Part shown: positions 54,111 to 64,000 of the stretch, piece after piece
How positions within the stretch are numbered: the first letter of the stretch is position 1
Layout of the letters: each line of letters begins with the position of its first letter
Assembly (NCBI RefSeq): GCF_016808335.1
Contig: NC_053153.1
Location: 28,754,090 to 28,818,089, forward strand
Reading direction: 5' to 3'
From: Panicum virgatum
Lineage: Eukaryota > Streptophyta > Magnoliopsida > Poales > Poaceae
DNA: 64,000 bases
The notes under the pieces: model-generated
Seen by the model: the letters and a program-made list of their open reading frames with translations, nothing else
Told to the model about the DNA's origin: nothing
The model's database searches: none
Translations under genes and position numbers: made by a program

Positions 54111-57100
54111 CTAGAAAGGATAACACACACTAAACTCACCACGCAAACGTGCAAACGTGGCTTGATCGAGTGGTTTAGTTAAAATATCAGCCAACTGCTG
54201 ACTAGTATCAACATGCTTAAGCTCAATATCACCCTTTTCAACATGATCTCTTAGAAAATGATAACGAACATCAATATGTTTCGTTTTAGAATGCAGCACA
54301 GGATTCTTAGCAACACTGATGGCACTGGTGCTATCACACAAGAGAGGAACATGAGAAAACGACAAACCAAAATCGCGAAGGGTAGCTATCATCCATAAAA
54401 GCTGAGAACAACAACTAGCAGTAGCAACATACTCGGCCTCTGTAGTAGATTGAGCAACATTGGATTGTTTTCTAGAGGACCAAGAAACAAGAGAAGAACC
54501 CAAAAACTGGCAAGTACCTGATGTAGATTTTCTATCCAAACGACACCCAGCAAAATCAGCATCCGAATAACCACACAAACTGAGCGTCGAAGAAGCAGAG
54601 TACCAAAGGCCAAATTCAGGAGTGAAACGAAGGTACCTCATTATGTGCTTCACCGCCTGACGGTGAGAGGTCCTGGGAGATGCCTGAAAACGAGCGCACA
54701 GACACACAGCAAAGTGTATATCCAGTCTCGTCACAGTCAAGTACAAAAGTGACCCAATCATGCTTCTATATTCCTTCTGATCCACGGATTCTCCATCTTC
54801 ATCAGCATCCAAAGCTGCGCTAGTCGGAATGGGCGTTGAAATTGGCTTAGCATCAGCCATGTCGAACTTCTTCAGGACATCCATTGTATATTTTCCCTGA
54901 TGCACAAATGTCCCTTCCTGTGTTTGTTTAATTTGCAATCCTAGGAAAAAGGTCAACTCACCCATCATAGACATCTCAAACTCCTTACTCATCGATTCTG
55001 CAAACTTTGCAACAAGAAAATGAGACGAACCACCAAAAATGATATCATCCACGTATATCTGAACTATTAGAGAATCATTGCCTTGTCTGAGGAGAAATAA
55101 AGTTTTATCAACAGAACCCATTTTGAACCCATTTTCAAGTAGAAAAGTTTTCAGTCTAGCATACCAAGCACGAGGTGCTTGCTTCAACCCATATAAAGCC
55201 TTTTGTAACTTGAAAACATGATTAGGAAATTTAGGATGTTCAAAACCAGGGGGTTGTTTAACATAAACTTCCTCTTCTATATACCCATTCAAAAAGGCAC
55301 TCTTCACGTCCATTTGATAAAGTTTAAAACCACGTGAGGCAGCAAAAGCAAGCAAAATGCGAATAGCTTCTAAACGAGCAACAGGAGCAAAAGTTTCACC
55401 ATAATCAATACCCTCCTTTTGACAGAAACCCTGAGCCACCAATCTGGCTTTGTTTCTGACAACAAGACCATCTTCTCCTTGTTTGTTCTTAAAAACCCAT
55501 TTAGTACCAATTGGTTTGCAAGAAAAAGGTGGATCAACCAAAACCCAAACCTGATTTCGTTCAAAATTTTCTAACTCCTCATGCATGGCATTGACCCAAT
55601 TAGAATCAGACAGCGCATGTCCAACATCACGGGGTTCAAAAGAGGCAACAAATGCAGAATGCGCAAGGACACATTGATTTCTAGATTTATACCTTGTCGT
55701 GCGCTCATTCAAGTTACCTATCATTTGTTGAGGTGGATGGCGACGCTGAATATGTCGAGGTGCTGTTCTAACAGAAGTTGCCTCCCCCTCAATTGTAGCT
55801 GGTTCATGATCAACAATAGGTATAGCTGCAGGATCTGCTGTGGATGTGAAAAGCTCTGAAGGCCCATCGTCTATCGTGCTGCTAGGCGTCTGAATGGGAG
55901 TTGCCTCGAGCACAGCTGGATCCTCTGTTGCATCATCATCATCGTCAAGTCCATCAACCTCATCTTCAAAAATGTTTTGTCCAATCTCATCATCACCTGC
56001 ACACTCAAAAGCAGAAGAGAAACAAGGCATCGTCTCGTCGAAGGTGACCTCACATGTCTCCTCGATGCGATTAGTATCAAGATTAAGAACCCGGTAAGCT
56101 CGCCCTTGCAAAGCATACCCCAAGAACAACCCATCAGAAGAACGTGATTCAAATTTGTCCAAATTTCCTTTTTTCAGAATAAAGCATTTACAACCAAATA
56201 CGCGAAAATGAGAAACTTTTGGACAACGACCATATCTCAACTCATAAGATGTTTTCCCCAGAAAAGCTCTCAGAAAAATACGATTAGCAACATAGCAAGC
56301 GGTATTGATCGCCTCAGCCCAAAAACGTCTAGGGGTTTTATGTTCATCAAGCATTGTCCTAGCCATCTCAACAAGCGTTCGATTTTTCCTTTCAACAACA
56401 CCATTCTGAGGGGGGACATACGGTGAGGAAAACTGATGATCAAGACCCTGTTCTGAACAAAAAGATTTCATTCGAGCATTCTTGAATTCTGTGCCATTAT
56501 CACTACGAATTGCTCTAACGACATTATTGGATAACTCATTTTTCAGCTTTAGAACAAGATCATGAATAAATTGAAAAGCCTCATCCTTGGATTCCAAAAA
56601 GAACACCCATGAATAACGAGAAAAATCATCCACAATGACGAGCACATACCACTTCCCACCAGCAGAACGAACACGGGCTGGACCTACAGTGTCCATATGT
56701 AACAACTCACCCGGTCGTTCTGTCATCACCTGAGTCACAGGTGCATGAGAAGCCGCAATCATTTTGCCATGTTTGCAAGGAGCACAAACCAAATCTTTCT
56801 CAAACTTGAGTTTCGGTAAACCATCTATCAAACCCATCGAACTCAAACGGCATAGTAAATCAAAGCTCAAGTGACCCAAACGACGATGACACTTCCAAAT
56901 GGGGAGAGAACCATGAGCAACCAAACAACGAGCTTGTCCAAAAGATTTAGAGAAATCAACCATGAAAATTCGTCCAAAGGGGGAGATTTGACAAACAAGG
57001 TTACCGATAGAATCTAGAACTCGCGAATTGCCTTTCTTAAAACGCACTTCAAAACCATCATCAAGAAGTTGTGAGACAGAAAGCAAGTTATAATGTAAGT

Positions 57101-57311
57101 TCCGTACCTTCGCGACGTCCTTTAGCATGAATTTATTGGTTACCTTGATACAGCCATGTGCCATCACTTTTCCTTTACTATTGTCCCCGAATGTAATGTA
57201 TTCTTTACCGCTCGCGGGGGTGAGGCTGGAGAACCATCTATCATCTCCGGTCATGTGACGCGAACAACCAGAGTCCATTATCCATATGTTCTCCTCGCCT
57301 CCATCCTGCAA
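54111..57311 (-). CDS. Element D pol: protease, integrase, reverse transcriptase, RNase H
   Basis: An open frame of 1066 codons in the same frame as gag, starting directly after the gag TGA; there is no ATG at the junction (first codon TTG). Order: aspartic protease [11 protein letters not shown] (D at codon 13), HHCC zinc region (HRRLGHLS … CAPCKHGK), integrase core with [15 protein letters not shown] and the downstream Glu in [11 protein letters not shown], an acidic linker, RVT_2-type reverse transcriptase with YVDD near codon 752, and RNase H with YSDADFAG and the TEAEY segment. It ends TKPL…GEFSVCYPF. The Ty1/copia order (integrase before RT) is clear. All catalytic motifs I can check are present, so this copy may be functional. 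Expression as Gag-Pol needs readthrough or splicing at the TGA. Confidence 0.95.
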   Translation of the reverse strand: MQDGGEENIWIMDSGCSRHMTGDDRWFSSLTPASGKEYITFGDNSKGKVMAHGCIKVTNKFMLKDVAKVRNLHYNLLSVSQLLDDGFEVRFKKGNSRVLDSIGNLVCQISPFGRIFMVDFSKSFGQARCLVAHGSLPIWKCHRRLGHLSFDLLCRLSSMGLIDGLPKLKFEKDLVCAPCKHGKMIAASHAPVTQVMTERPGELLHMDTVGPARVRSAGGKWYVLVIVDDFSRYSWVFFLESKDEAFQFIHDLVLKLKNELSNNVVRAIRSDNGTEFKNARMKSFCSEQGLDHQFSSPYVPPQNGVVERKNRTLVEMARTMLDEHKTPRRFWAEAINTACYVANRIFLRAFLGKTSYELRYGRCPKVSHFRVFGCKCFILKKGNLDKFESRSSDGLFLGYALQGRAYRVLNLDTNRIEETCEVTFDETMPCFSSAFECAGDDEIGQNIFEDEVDGLDDDDDATEDPAVLEATPIQTPSSTIDDGPSELFTSTADPAAIPIVDHEPATIEGEATSVRTAPRHIQRRHPPQQMIGNLNERTTRYKSRNQCVLAHSAFVASFEPRDVGHALSDSNWVNAMHEELENFERNQVWVLVDPPFSCKPIGTKWVFKNKQGEDGLVVRNKARLVAQGFCQKEGIDYGETFAPVARLEAIRILLAFAASRGFKLYQMDVKSAFLNGYIEEEVYVKQPPGFEHPKFPNHVFKLQKALYGLKQAPRAWYARLKTFLLENGFKMGSVDKTLFLLRQGNDSLIVQIYVDDIIFGGSSHFLVAKFAESMSKEFEMSMMGELTFFLGLQIKQTQEGTFVHQGKYTMDVLKKFDMADAKPISTPIPTSAALDADEDGESVDQKEYRSMIGSLLYLTVTRLDIHFAVCLCARFQASPRTSHRQAVKHIMRYLRFTPEFGLWYSASSTLSLCGYSDADFAGCRLDRKSTSGTCQFLGSSLVSWSSRKQSNVAQSTTEAEYVATASCCSQLLWMIATLRDFGLSFSHVPLLCDSTSAISVAKNPVLHSKTKHIDVRYHFLRDHVEKGDIELKHVDTSQQLADILTKPLDQATFARLRGEFSVCYPF

Positions 57312-59705
57312 TCAATAGCGAACACGAGAGTGAGCTAATGACTCAACACTGGGGTTAGGATAATGCAATGAAAACCAGTGCTGGGCCATTTGCTCAAAAG
57401 AAGCATTAGCAAAATCAAATCTCTCGAAAGAACGACGATGCCCACGAGGGGGAAAACGTGGCATGTCATTCCTATATGACGCAGGGGCACTATTACGTGA
57501 GCGAAAACCAGAAAAGCGAACAACTGGCGCTCGTCTAGAGTCACTACGATCATAGGCACCATGTGCAGGGTACCGATCACGTCGTTCAGCACGCTTCCTA
57601 CGGAAGCAAAATTCCGCCAAATGACCATCACGATCACAAAAATCGCAATGGTAAATATTTTGAGTAGGAGCAACGACAACCTTAGCCTTAGAAGTGGAAC
57701 CAGAAAAATCAGGCTTAAGGTTATCCAAATGTTCACAAGTTGGTGGCCATGTGTTATTCAGGCTTTTGAAGTGTTTGGGTTTAACCCTCCAAACCTGCTT
57801 TTTAGGAACAGACTTGGGAGGTTCTACCACAAAACCTTCAGATGAGACCGGTGGACTCTTCTCACTGGGAGTAGGCCCATTGTTCTCACCATATGCATTC
57901 TTTTTACCAAAAGTACGCTTCAAATCATAACCAACACCAAAATGTTCACCCCTTTTAATTTGTGCAATAGTCATACCAATCTGGGGCTCACGCACAGAAC
58001 ACCAACCAAGGATTGTTCTCAAATGAGTGTTTTCTTCTTCTAAAGCAGCATTGTCCTTCTTTAAGATGGAAATTTCAGCAACAAAAGTAGGACAAGTCAA
58101 ACACTCAGGTAAAATAGGACAAGTGTGTTTCTCCAACTGAACAATATGGCATTTAGCAACATTCAACTCAGTTTGCAAAAATGGACAAGTAGCACAAGCA
58201 CCAAGTAAAACAGAACGAGAGCGAAGTTCTTCCAATTCAATCTTAGCACAATCAAATTTATCAACTAAAACAGCATGCTTAGATTGCAATTCAGAAATAG
58301 AAACCATATGAATAGAACATTCCTCACATTCTACAGCAGCAGGTGTAGCATCTTTTAGTGTTTTTAATTCAGCAGATATTCTATCATGATCAGCCTTAAG
58401 TCTTGCTAGAATTTTATTTTGTTTATCAACAAGTTTAGTCAACTCTTCAATTTCTTCTTCAGCAGAATTTTGTACCTCATTATCAGAAGAGTCGTTGCTG
58501 CAGTCATATGCATCACCCTCATTTAAAGCCATAGTGCACATGCCTCCCTTGATGTCAGCAAGAAAACAGAGTCCTCCATCATTGGTCTTTTTGGGCTTCT
58601 CATCTTCGGACTCTGAATCACTAGAGTTGTAGGAGGCATCTGAATCAAAGCTACCCAGCGAAGAAAAGAGAACATGTGCAGCCTTCTTGATTTGCTTGTC
58701 AGTAAACTTCTGTTGTCCCTTCTTTCTCCCACGCCTATCACTCTTGTTCTTCCTGTCCCTTGATTGTTCCTGGCGCCTGTAGCTGTTGCCATGCTCCGGT
58801 GCCTTCACCTTGCTTGGACAATCAGCAATGAAGTGTCCACGCTCACCACAGTTGAAGCATCCTTCTGAACGCCTTCTATTTCGCCTGTTTTCATATACCC
58901 GCTTGAACTTGTTGGTGAGCAAAACAAGCTGATCATCATCAAATACCTCCAACTCATCATCTGCAATATGACACAAGGAGGACAAAGCAAAACTAGGAGT
59001 AGATGAAAGATTAGCATTAGTGTTAGTACTCCCAGAAACCAAAGCCATTGGAATATTTGAAGAAGAACCAGCTGTGGGATTGTTAAGCTTTTTTCGAAAT
59101 TGGATGTCGATCTCTTTGGATTTAAGCTTACTGAAAAGCTCATCAGTTGTAAGAGTCTCATAATTAGTAGACTCAACAATCGCTTCCACTTTTGTACCCC
59201 AAACATCCAAGTCGAGTGCATGCAACAATTTGAGAGCCCTTGCATGATCATCATACGGCATAACCGTTATGTTGGCTTTCACTTTGTTGACAAGACTCAA
59301 AAATCGAGCGAAAAGATTTTCGATAGACTCACCAGGCGATTGCATAAAATTATCATATTCGCGCCTGTAAGTTTCAAATAACCGGATCTTCACTGCGTTG
59401 GTGCCCTCATGAAAATTTTGTAGAGTAGACCAAATCTCATGAGCAACTTGTTTGTCAGAAACACGATCAAATTCAGATTTGCTCAAAGCAGCAAAGAGAA
59501 AATCTACAGCTTTGTTATTGTTTTCATATTTTGTAGCGTGAGCTGCATTTGAGGGATCAGCTGGAATCACATAAGTCGTATCAATTGTAATATTCCAAAT
59601 CGCAATCCCTTTCCCCTTGAGAGAGGCACTCATGCGAGCCTTCCAGTACGGGTAATCGGTTCCATCAAAAGCAGGTGGATGTGAAGACGAAGTCATGATC
59701 GCCAC
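57312..59705 (-). CDS. Element D gag
   Basis: 797 aa from ATG 59705, about 45 bp after the primer site. N-terminal copia gag domain (AFDGTDYPYWKARM), capsid-type region with HEGTNAVKIRLFETYRREYD, CCHC knuckle CFNCGERGHFIADC near residue 285, basic linker, acidic Ser-rich stretch, coiled coil carrying CxxC pairs (460/463, 504/507, 535/538), LGWCSVREPQ, a second CCHC knuckle CDFCDRDGHLAEFC near residue 688, and a YPNPSVESLAHS end. The stop is TGA (57312-57314) and pol follows in frame. It forms virus-like particles in the cytoplasm. No damage seen. Confidence 0.95.
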   Translation of the reverse strand: MAIMTSSSHPPAFDGTDYPYWKARMSASLKGKGIAIWNITIDTTYVIPADPSNAAHATKYENNNKAVDFLFAALSKSEFDRVSDKQVAHEIWSTLQNFHEGTNAVKIRLFETYRREYDNFMQSPGESIENLFARFLSLVNKVKANITVMPYDDHARALKLLHALDLDVWGTKVEAIVESTNYETLTTDELFSKLKSKEIDIQFRKKLNNPTAGSSSNIPMALVSGSTNTNANLSSTPSFALSSLCHIADDELEVFDDDQLVLLTNKFKRVYENRRNRRRSEGCFNCGERGHFIADCPSKVKAPEHGNSYRRQEQSRDRKNKSDRRGRKKGQQKFTDKQIKKAAHVLFSSLGSFDSDASYNSSDSESEDEKPKKTNDGGLCFLADIKGGMCTMALNEGDAYDCSNDSSDNEVQNSAEEEIEELTKLVDKQNKILARLKADHDRISAELKTLKDATPAAVECEECSIHMVSISELQSKHAVLVDKFDCAKIELEELRSRSVLLGACATCPFLQTELNVAKCHIVQLEKHTCPILPECLTCPTFVAEISILKKDNAALEEENTHLRTILGWCSVREPQIGMTIAQIKRGEHFGVGYDLKRTFGKKNAYGENNGPTPSEKSPPVSSEGFVVEPPKSVPKKQVWRVKPKHFKSLNNTWPPTCEHLDNLKPDFSGSTSKAKVVVAPTQNIYHCDFCDRDGHLAEFCFRRKRAERRDRYPAHGAYDRSDSRRAPVVRFSGFRSRNSAPASYRNDMPRFPPRGHRRSFERFDFANASFEQMAQHWFSLHYPNPSVESLAHSRVRY

Positions 59706-59747
59706 AAGTGGATTTCACAACAGATTAGGTATGAGAAAACCTTAACC

Positions 59748-59760
59748 GGCTCTGATACCA
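59748..59760 (-). other. Element D primer-binding site
   Basis: In minus sense TGGTATCAGAGCC lies two bases after the LTR end CCTACA. An identical copy follows the middle LTR (about 51935-51947). Confidence 0.92.
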
Positions 59761-59762
59761 AT

Positions 59763-60804
59763 TGTAGGACCGGAAAATGCGACCAGAGGGGGGGTGAATG
59801 GGAGCAACTCAAAATAATTTCGCACGGAAGCAAACAGATCAAACTCCCAAATTTCAAGAACTTTAGCAAATTAGATCCAAACGCGAGGAAACTCGAAACA
59901 TAGGTTCACAAGATCACTAGAAATCTATTCTCAAAATATTATGCAAGGAAATTAAGTATAAAATGCGGATCAAGAAAACCTAGATTGAAACCGACGATAA
60001 ACCTGACGAAGAAAAAATAAGCACGATGCAATGAAACGAAGAACAATACTTAATGATAAAGTATTAAACCAAGTACTTGTTCTTACAAAATTGCATCTAG
60101 CCTCCGCCCGATCGTCCTCCCTCTCTTGATTAGAGAGATCAACAAAAATCCCTCACTAGGAATTAAACCCTAGGCTAGACTGGAGAGAGGAGTGCACGCA
60201 AGAAGAGCTTCAGGGAGGCTACTGTAGCAACGCCCAAAAACCCTAAAAACGCATACCCCTCAATCCTAGGTGCCACATATTTATAACCCATAGGGTGGCA
60301 CTACCTAAATTACAAATTTGCCATTACATAAATCAAATTAACGTAATCGGCGCGTATCACTCAATATCATCCTCCACGGCAAACAATCTCGATGTCCGCG
60401 ATCCTTCCATCTAGCACCATGGCGTCCCGTGATCTCGCCGCACGACGATCCGGAATCTTCTCGCGATCGACAATTGTCCCCGTCTTCAGCCACGTCCGCC
60501 GCAACGAACGTCCGGGATCTTGGTTTTGTGGCTTAACCAAGAAACCGTCCACCAACGTTCTCTCGCTGTGTCGTCAGGTACAGTAGACATACACCGCACG
60601 ATCTCAAATCCCTCGAACGCAAGTCTTGATCCACCCTTCACCGCTCTCAGTCCATCGGCGTGGCATCATATCTTCATTCTTCACACGTCGCCGCATGTTC
60701 AGTCTCCACCTATCACCTGCATCGACACCAACCAAGAGAAACGTCACACGCACACTGTGTTGTTCAATCACTCATCACAAGGTCCTAGCCCCACGGGCAT
60801 CTCA
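59763..60804 (-). repeat. Element D 5' LTR (1042 bp)
   Basis: Compared with 51950-52994 I see two substitutions (TAATGATAAAG versus TAATGACAAAG; ATTACATAA versus ATTACGTAA) and a shorter G-run (7 versus 10). Confidence 0.95.
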
Positions 60805-63022
60805 CACTCTATACTGTATGGTAGTCCAGTATAGAGACAAAGGCTATTTTTCAAGCCAACGGTAGTCCAGTGGTACACTCGAACTCTAGTTGACAAAGGA
60901 ACAGATAGTAACAGCAGCATGATAGCAACGATAATAAACTGGATGCGAGGCATGTTAGTAACAGAGATAATTAAAATTTTTAGCTCAATCTACATTACTG
61001 AAAATAAGGGGCGGATGTCCAGAAGTAATAACAAACTTACCGAGCCACGGATCCTCTAATCTGCACATGCATGAGGAAATACTGGTAAACTTTATGTACC
61101 AGGGTGGAAACACATAGATCTAAACTGGCATTGGTGTTCTGTATGTGTAAAAAAACAACCACCAAGAGGGCAGTGACCAGAAGAAAAATTATAGAAAAAA
61201 GCAAAGCAAATCTGAGTTTAAACGGTTTCTTGACAAATCTGCCAGAAACTATGTTCAAACGTCAATACTGACATTAAGCACTGAATACGGACAAATCACA
61301 TCATGGTGTGGACGGTAGAAGTATATATGTAACCATGAAACAACATAGAGATCAAGATTTTTTGAAATATCAAATCAACTAGGAGCTTGAGTTCCTGGGC
61401 ATGCTTACCATCAAGATAGGTAAGACTGCAGCGTGCTGCTCCAGATTGTGGTGGCACATCCATAACTCTCCAGCTGCAGTTTGCACTAGCTCTCGATCAC
61501 CTTCCGGTCTGCCTCAAGTGTCACCTCCGGGTCACTGTCCCTCATCTCCAAATTGGATGCATGAATCAAAAGTTCAGTTTCTTTTCAGACATTGTACTGC
61601 AGCAACACAGGAATCAATAATTAAGCAATGGATAACATGGTTTTCAGCAAACTTAGTGTAAATGACAAAAAGACGACAACACCCTGAAACCAGCACACGA
61701 GTACCACATCTTGTTGATTGCATGGTTTAACCAGCATAATGATTCCGCACTGCACCAGAAAGGAGCTGATACATAAAAACAATATGAGCTGAATGTGCAC
61801 AAGCGAGGAACAGTTAGTCAGTTATCAAAATGGGAATAAAAAGGAGAAAATGAAGTTGCCAGCCTAGTCAACAAAGTTTATCCTAGCATCATTTAACAAG
61901 CACATCAATAATGGATCACATAAAAGCTCTATACTGTTCATTAGTAGGCAGATTTTATCTTCTCCATGTATCCTCTTTCAAAATCTCATTGTTTACCGAG
62001 CATTTACCTACACCAAAGATGTTTATAGCTCAATTCGTTCTGATTACCTGGTATCACACATCCAAGCAAGCAAATGAATCATGATCTAAAAGGCTTAGAA
62101 AATAATGTATCCAGAGAGGTAGAACTTAGAATGACAAATATGCCAGAGCCCAGAAGTACACAGCAAGTGCGACGAAAATATGAGGTACTATCTGAGATAT
62201 TGGCAAGGTGGCTCAGCAGTAAATCTTTGTAATATTTTACTTGTTACTCGATTTCTTGTTGAGTGTGAGATTAGCCAGAATAAATCAGTGTAAGATATCA
62301 TTATTCTAATGGAAAGCAAAGGAACCCAGAGTACAAATTTAATTCATCAAAAGCCAAATTTGTGATCACCCTGGGGGCATAGAATCTTTAAATCACAGTT
62401 TTGTAAACAATATACATAACCAGGAGATTGACTTTAGCCCAAAGATGATTTGGATAGAAAGAAGGATATTGCTGTTATGCGTATCAGTTAGGCCAAGTAA
62501 CATAGAGTTGAGCAAATTTTGAGCAGAATGTCCAATGCTAATTAATCAAACAATGAGAACAATACCATGTCACTGGGTTTCCCCTCTCTAGGGCTCTAGG
62601 AACATCGAGATGTGCAAAATTGCTAGTAATAAAAAAGACAAGTGCAACAAAAGTAATATAGAGGAGTTAATTTTGCCAACTCGAAGTCTGATTTTGTGAA
62701 TAGCTGCAAAACGTCACAGTCAATCTGAAAAACCCATTGTGCACAATAAAGAATAAACTGAAACAAATTTGATCAAACCATGCACATCAATTCAAACCAT
62801 GCTACATTAGCCATAAAATATTAAGGAAATGTCAAATGTGTACTCTAATAACACATGTCAGGACAAATCAGATTTTATTCTGCTGCGTGTGCATGATGCT
62901 TCTGGATGCCAACTTTATGCTGCATGAATTGGCAGTTTGCCACACAGTTAGATGCTGCAGTACTTATATAACACTACAAAATGCACAAGGATCAACCTAC
63001 ATATTTTCTCATGCGTTCCTAA
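60805..63022. other. AT-rich intergenic, with one exon-like piece
   Basis: No complete gene. In minus sense about 61470-61570 reads NLEMRDSDPEVTLEADRKVI, a protein-like segment followed by a TAG, without recognised family. Near 60810-60870, GGTAGTCCAGT occurs three times (one variant). Confidence 0.35.
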
Positions 63023-63200
63023 CACTACTAGAGAAAGGACCATCAACACCGGTTGAAAGTGAGCTTAGGTACCGATTTTGCAACCGCTACTAGGAAACCG
63101 AGACCAATGTGGTCTACCTAGAACACCGGGTAAATCACCCGGTGCCTAAGGTCTCCTTTGCCACCGGTTGGCTAGCAACCGGTACCAACACCCGCCAGCC
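63023..63200 (+). mobile_element. CACTA-type terminus
   Basis: CACTACTAGAGAAAGGA at 63023 is a typical CACTA end. It is followed by subterminal inverted words (ACCGGTTG, CAACCGGTA, CACCGGGTAAATCACCCGGTG) as in CACTA elements. The other end is not in the window, so the right boundary is unknown. Confidence 0.7.
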
Positions 63201-63361
63201 CACCACGCCCGTTCCGCTCGCATCTCTGCTGTTCCTGGTATCCTCTCCCGTTACACTTGCATCCCTCACCGTTAGCAACAATCATTCAAAGAACTCAACC
63301 ACAAAATACTGAATCGACCAATACAAAATCAATAGATCCCAAAAATCATTCAAAGAATCGT

Positions 63362-63553
63362 TTATAAAATTGATACAAAATCAATAGATCCCAAAATTGA
63401 TACATCCCAAACTCCTCCTTGCGTGAGCCGCAACGCCAGGCTTCGGTGGTGCTCCGGCACGGCGGGGTCGTCCTTCTCAACTTCGTGGCGAGGTCGACGG
63501 CGGGCGACAAGCAGCAAGAGGAGCAAGAGGAAGAAAAGTGCCTTAGATCCCAT
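63362..63553 (-). CDS. Short ORF with signal-peptide-like start, possibly a captured gene fragment
   Basis: In minus sense ATG 63553 (ACCATGGG, good context) gives MGSKALFFLLLLLLLVA, a strong signal-peptide-like start. It is followed by a basic/acidic tail (HEVEKDDPAVPEHH) ending at 63362, 63 aa. The start resembles secreted glycine-rich proteins of grasses, but the mature part does not; a shifted frame gives AVDLATKLRR, hinting at a frameshift. GATCGCAG just upstream could be a splice acceptor. It lies inside the presumed CACTA element. Confidence 0.35.
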   Translation of the reverse strand: MGSKALFFLLLLLLLVARRRPRHEVEKDDPAVPEHHRSLALRLTQGGVWDVSILGSIDFVSIL

Positions 63554-63599
63554 GGTGACCAGCCCGCCTGCCTGCGATCCCACGGAATAAATTATAAAG

Positions 63600-64000
63600 A
63601 CGAAACCATAAAACAAATCGAAGCAATCACCTTCACCTCAGGGAGGAATCAATCGAGAGGATCAGCAAGGAACGGAAGCAATCAAATCGATAAAAAGGGG
63701 CGGGGGCCGGAGGCGATTCGGCTGCCTGCTGCTTGCTATCCTTGTCGGCTTGGCGATGCGTGCCGGATTGGATTGGATTTGGAGTCCTGCCGCCGGATCT
63801 GGAGGATGCAGGGGCGCTAGGGAGGTGCAGACGCGCGGCCACGCCGGGCCGTCTCCGCGCCTCCGCCAACGCGCGGCCACGCCGGGCCGCCGCTCCTCCC
63901 GCGCCGACACGCGTCCATGGAGGCACGGCGACTCCAGAGGATGAGGATGAGATGATAGCTAGAGAAAAATGAGAGGGGCAGAGAGACGAGAGAGAGAGGA
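63600..64000 (-). other. GC-rich, CT-rich leader-like sequence
   Basis: In minus sense it starts CT-rich, then GC-rich with overlapping Arg/Pro-rich frames lacking family features. It may be a promoter or 5' UTR for the short ORF at 63362-63553. GCGCGGCCACGCCGGGCC occurs twice (about 63834 and 63872). Confidence 0.3.

Larger units (their letters stand above)
50099..60804 (-). mobile_element. Copia element D: young SIRE/Maximus-type element, collapsed tandem with three LTRs
   Basis: The whole block is bounded by perfect CACTC duplications (50094-50098 and 60805-60809). In minus sense it contains 5' LTR 60804-59763, primer site, gag, pol, polypurine tract and LTR 52994-51950. Then come a second primer site, a truncated gag (51892-50591), a 35-bp filler, and a partial LTR ending at 50099. 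The duplicated gag parts differ at one base that I can see. The two full LTRs differ by about two substitutions plus a G-run length. Confidence 0.93.

Overview
The window looks like a gene-poor, repeat-rich stretch of a grass genome, probably a panicoid. The basis is Ty1/copia elements of the SIRE/Maximus type, Tekay-like Ty3/gypsy LTRs beginning TGTAACACC, Tourist-like MITEs, CACTA termini, and a GC-rich intronless monocot-style gene. The species cannot be fixed from the sequence. Family assignments come from recognised motifs, not database searches.

Layout. Positions 1-17255 are a nested transposon stack. A minus-strand gypsy-type element (Gy1) sits in the N-terminal part of a receptor-kinase gene. 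Its 5' LTR (16821-17255 plus 3756-4436) is split by a defective copia element A (4437-16820). A is in turn split by a rearranged gypsy element Gy2 (9228-14092, target duplication GCAGC). A solo LTR of the A family (1033-2660) interrupts an open reading frame of Gy1. Next comes a PIF/Harbinger transposon (17579-21128) with a complete spliced ORF1 and a transposase lacking its C-terminus, between two receptor-kinase pseudogene fragments. A MITE, a second solo LTR (23659-25118) and exon-like debris follow.

The one convincing host gene is a single-exon von Willebrand A-domain protein on the minus strand (26554-28146), with a hAT-type MITE (8-bp target duplication) about 185 bp upstream of its start. 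From 28.6 to 40.6 kb there is AT-rich sequence with MITEs, a mini-CACTA element, a minisatellite and a few minus-strand exon-like pieces.

Two copia elements lie only 80 bp apart at one locus. C (40664-50013, duplication AATAG) keeps two LTRs and gag but has no pol. D (50099-60804, duplication CACTC) is minus-strand, nearly free of LTR differences, and has open gag and pol frames. D also carries an extra truncated gag and a third, partial LTR, forming a collapsed tandem. The window ends with AT-rich sequence, a CACTA-type terminus at 63023 and a short signal-peptide-like ORF.

The most interesting signals are these. An in-frame stop lies at exactly the same distance before the protease active site in copia elements A and D. 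A shared CGGA-N3-TCCG box occurs in two different LTR families. A regular hairpin/box array lies in the family-A LTR. C and D share identical priming signals, which suggests a non-autonomous/autonomous pair. A repeated CxxC/coiled-coil module is present in the gag proteins.
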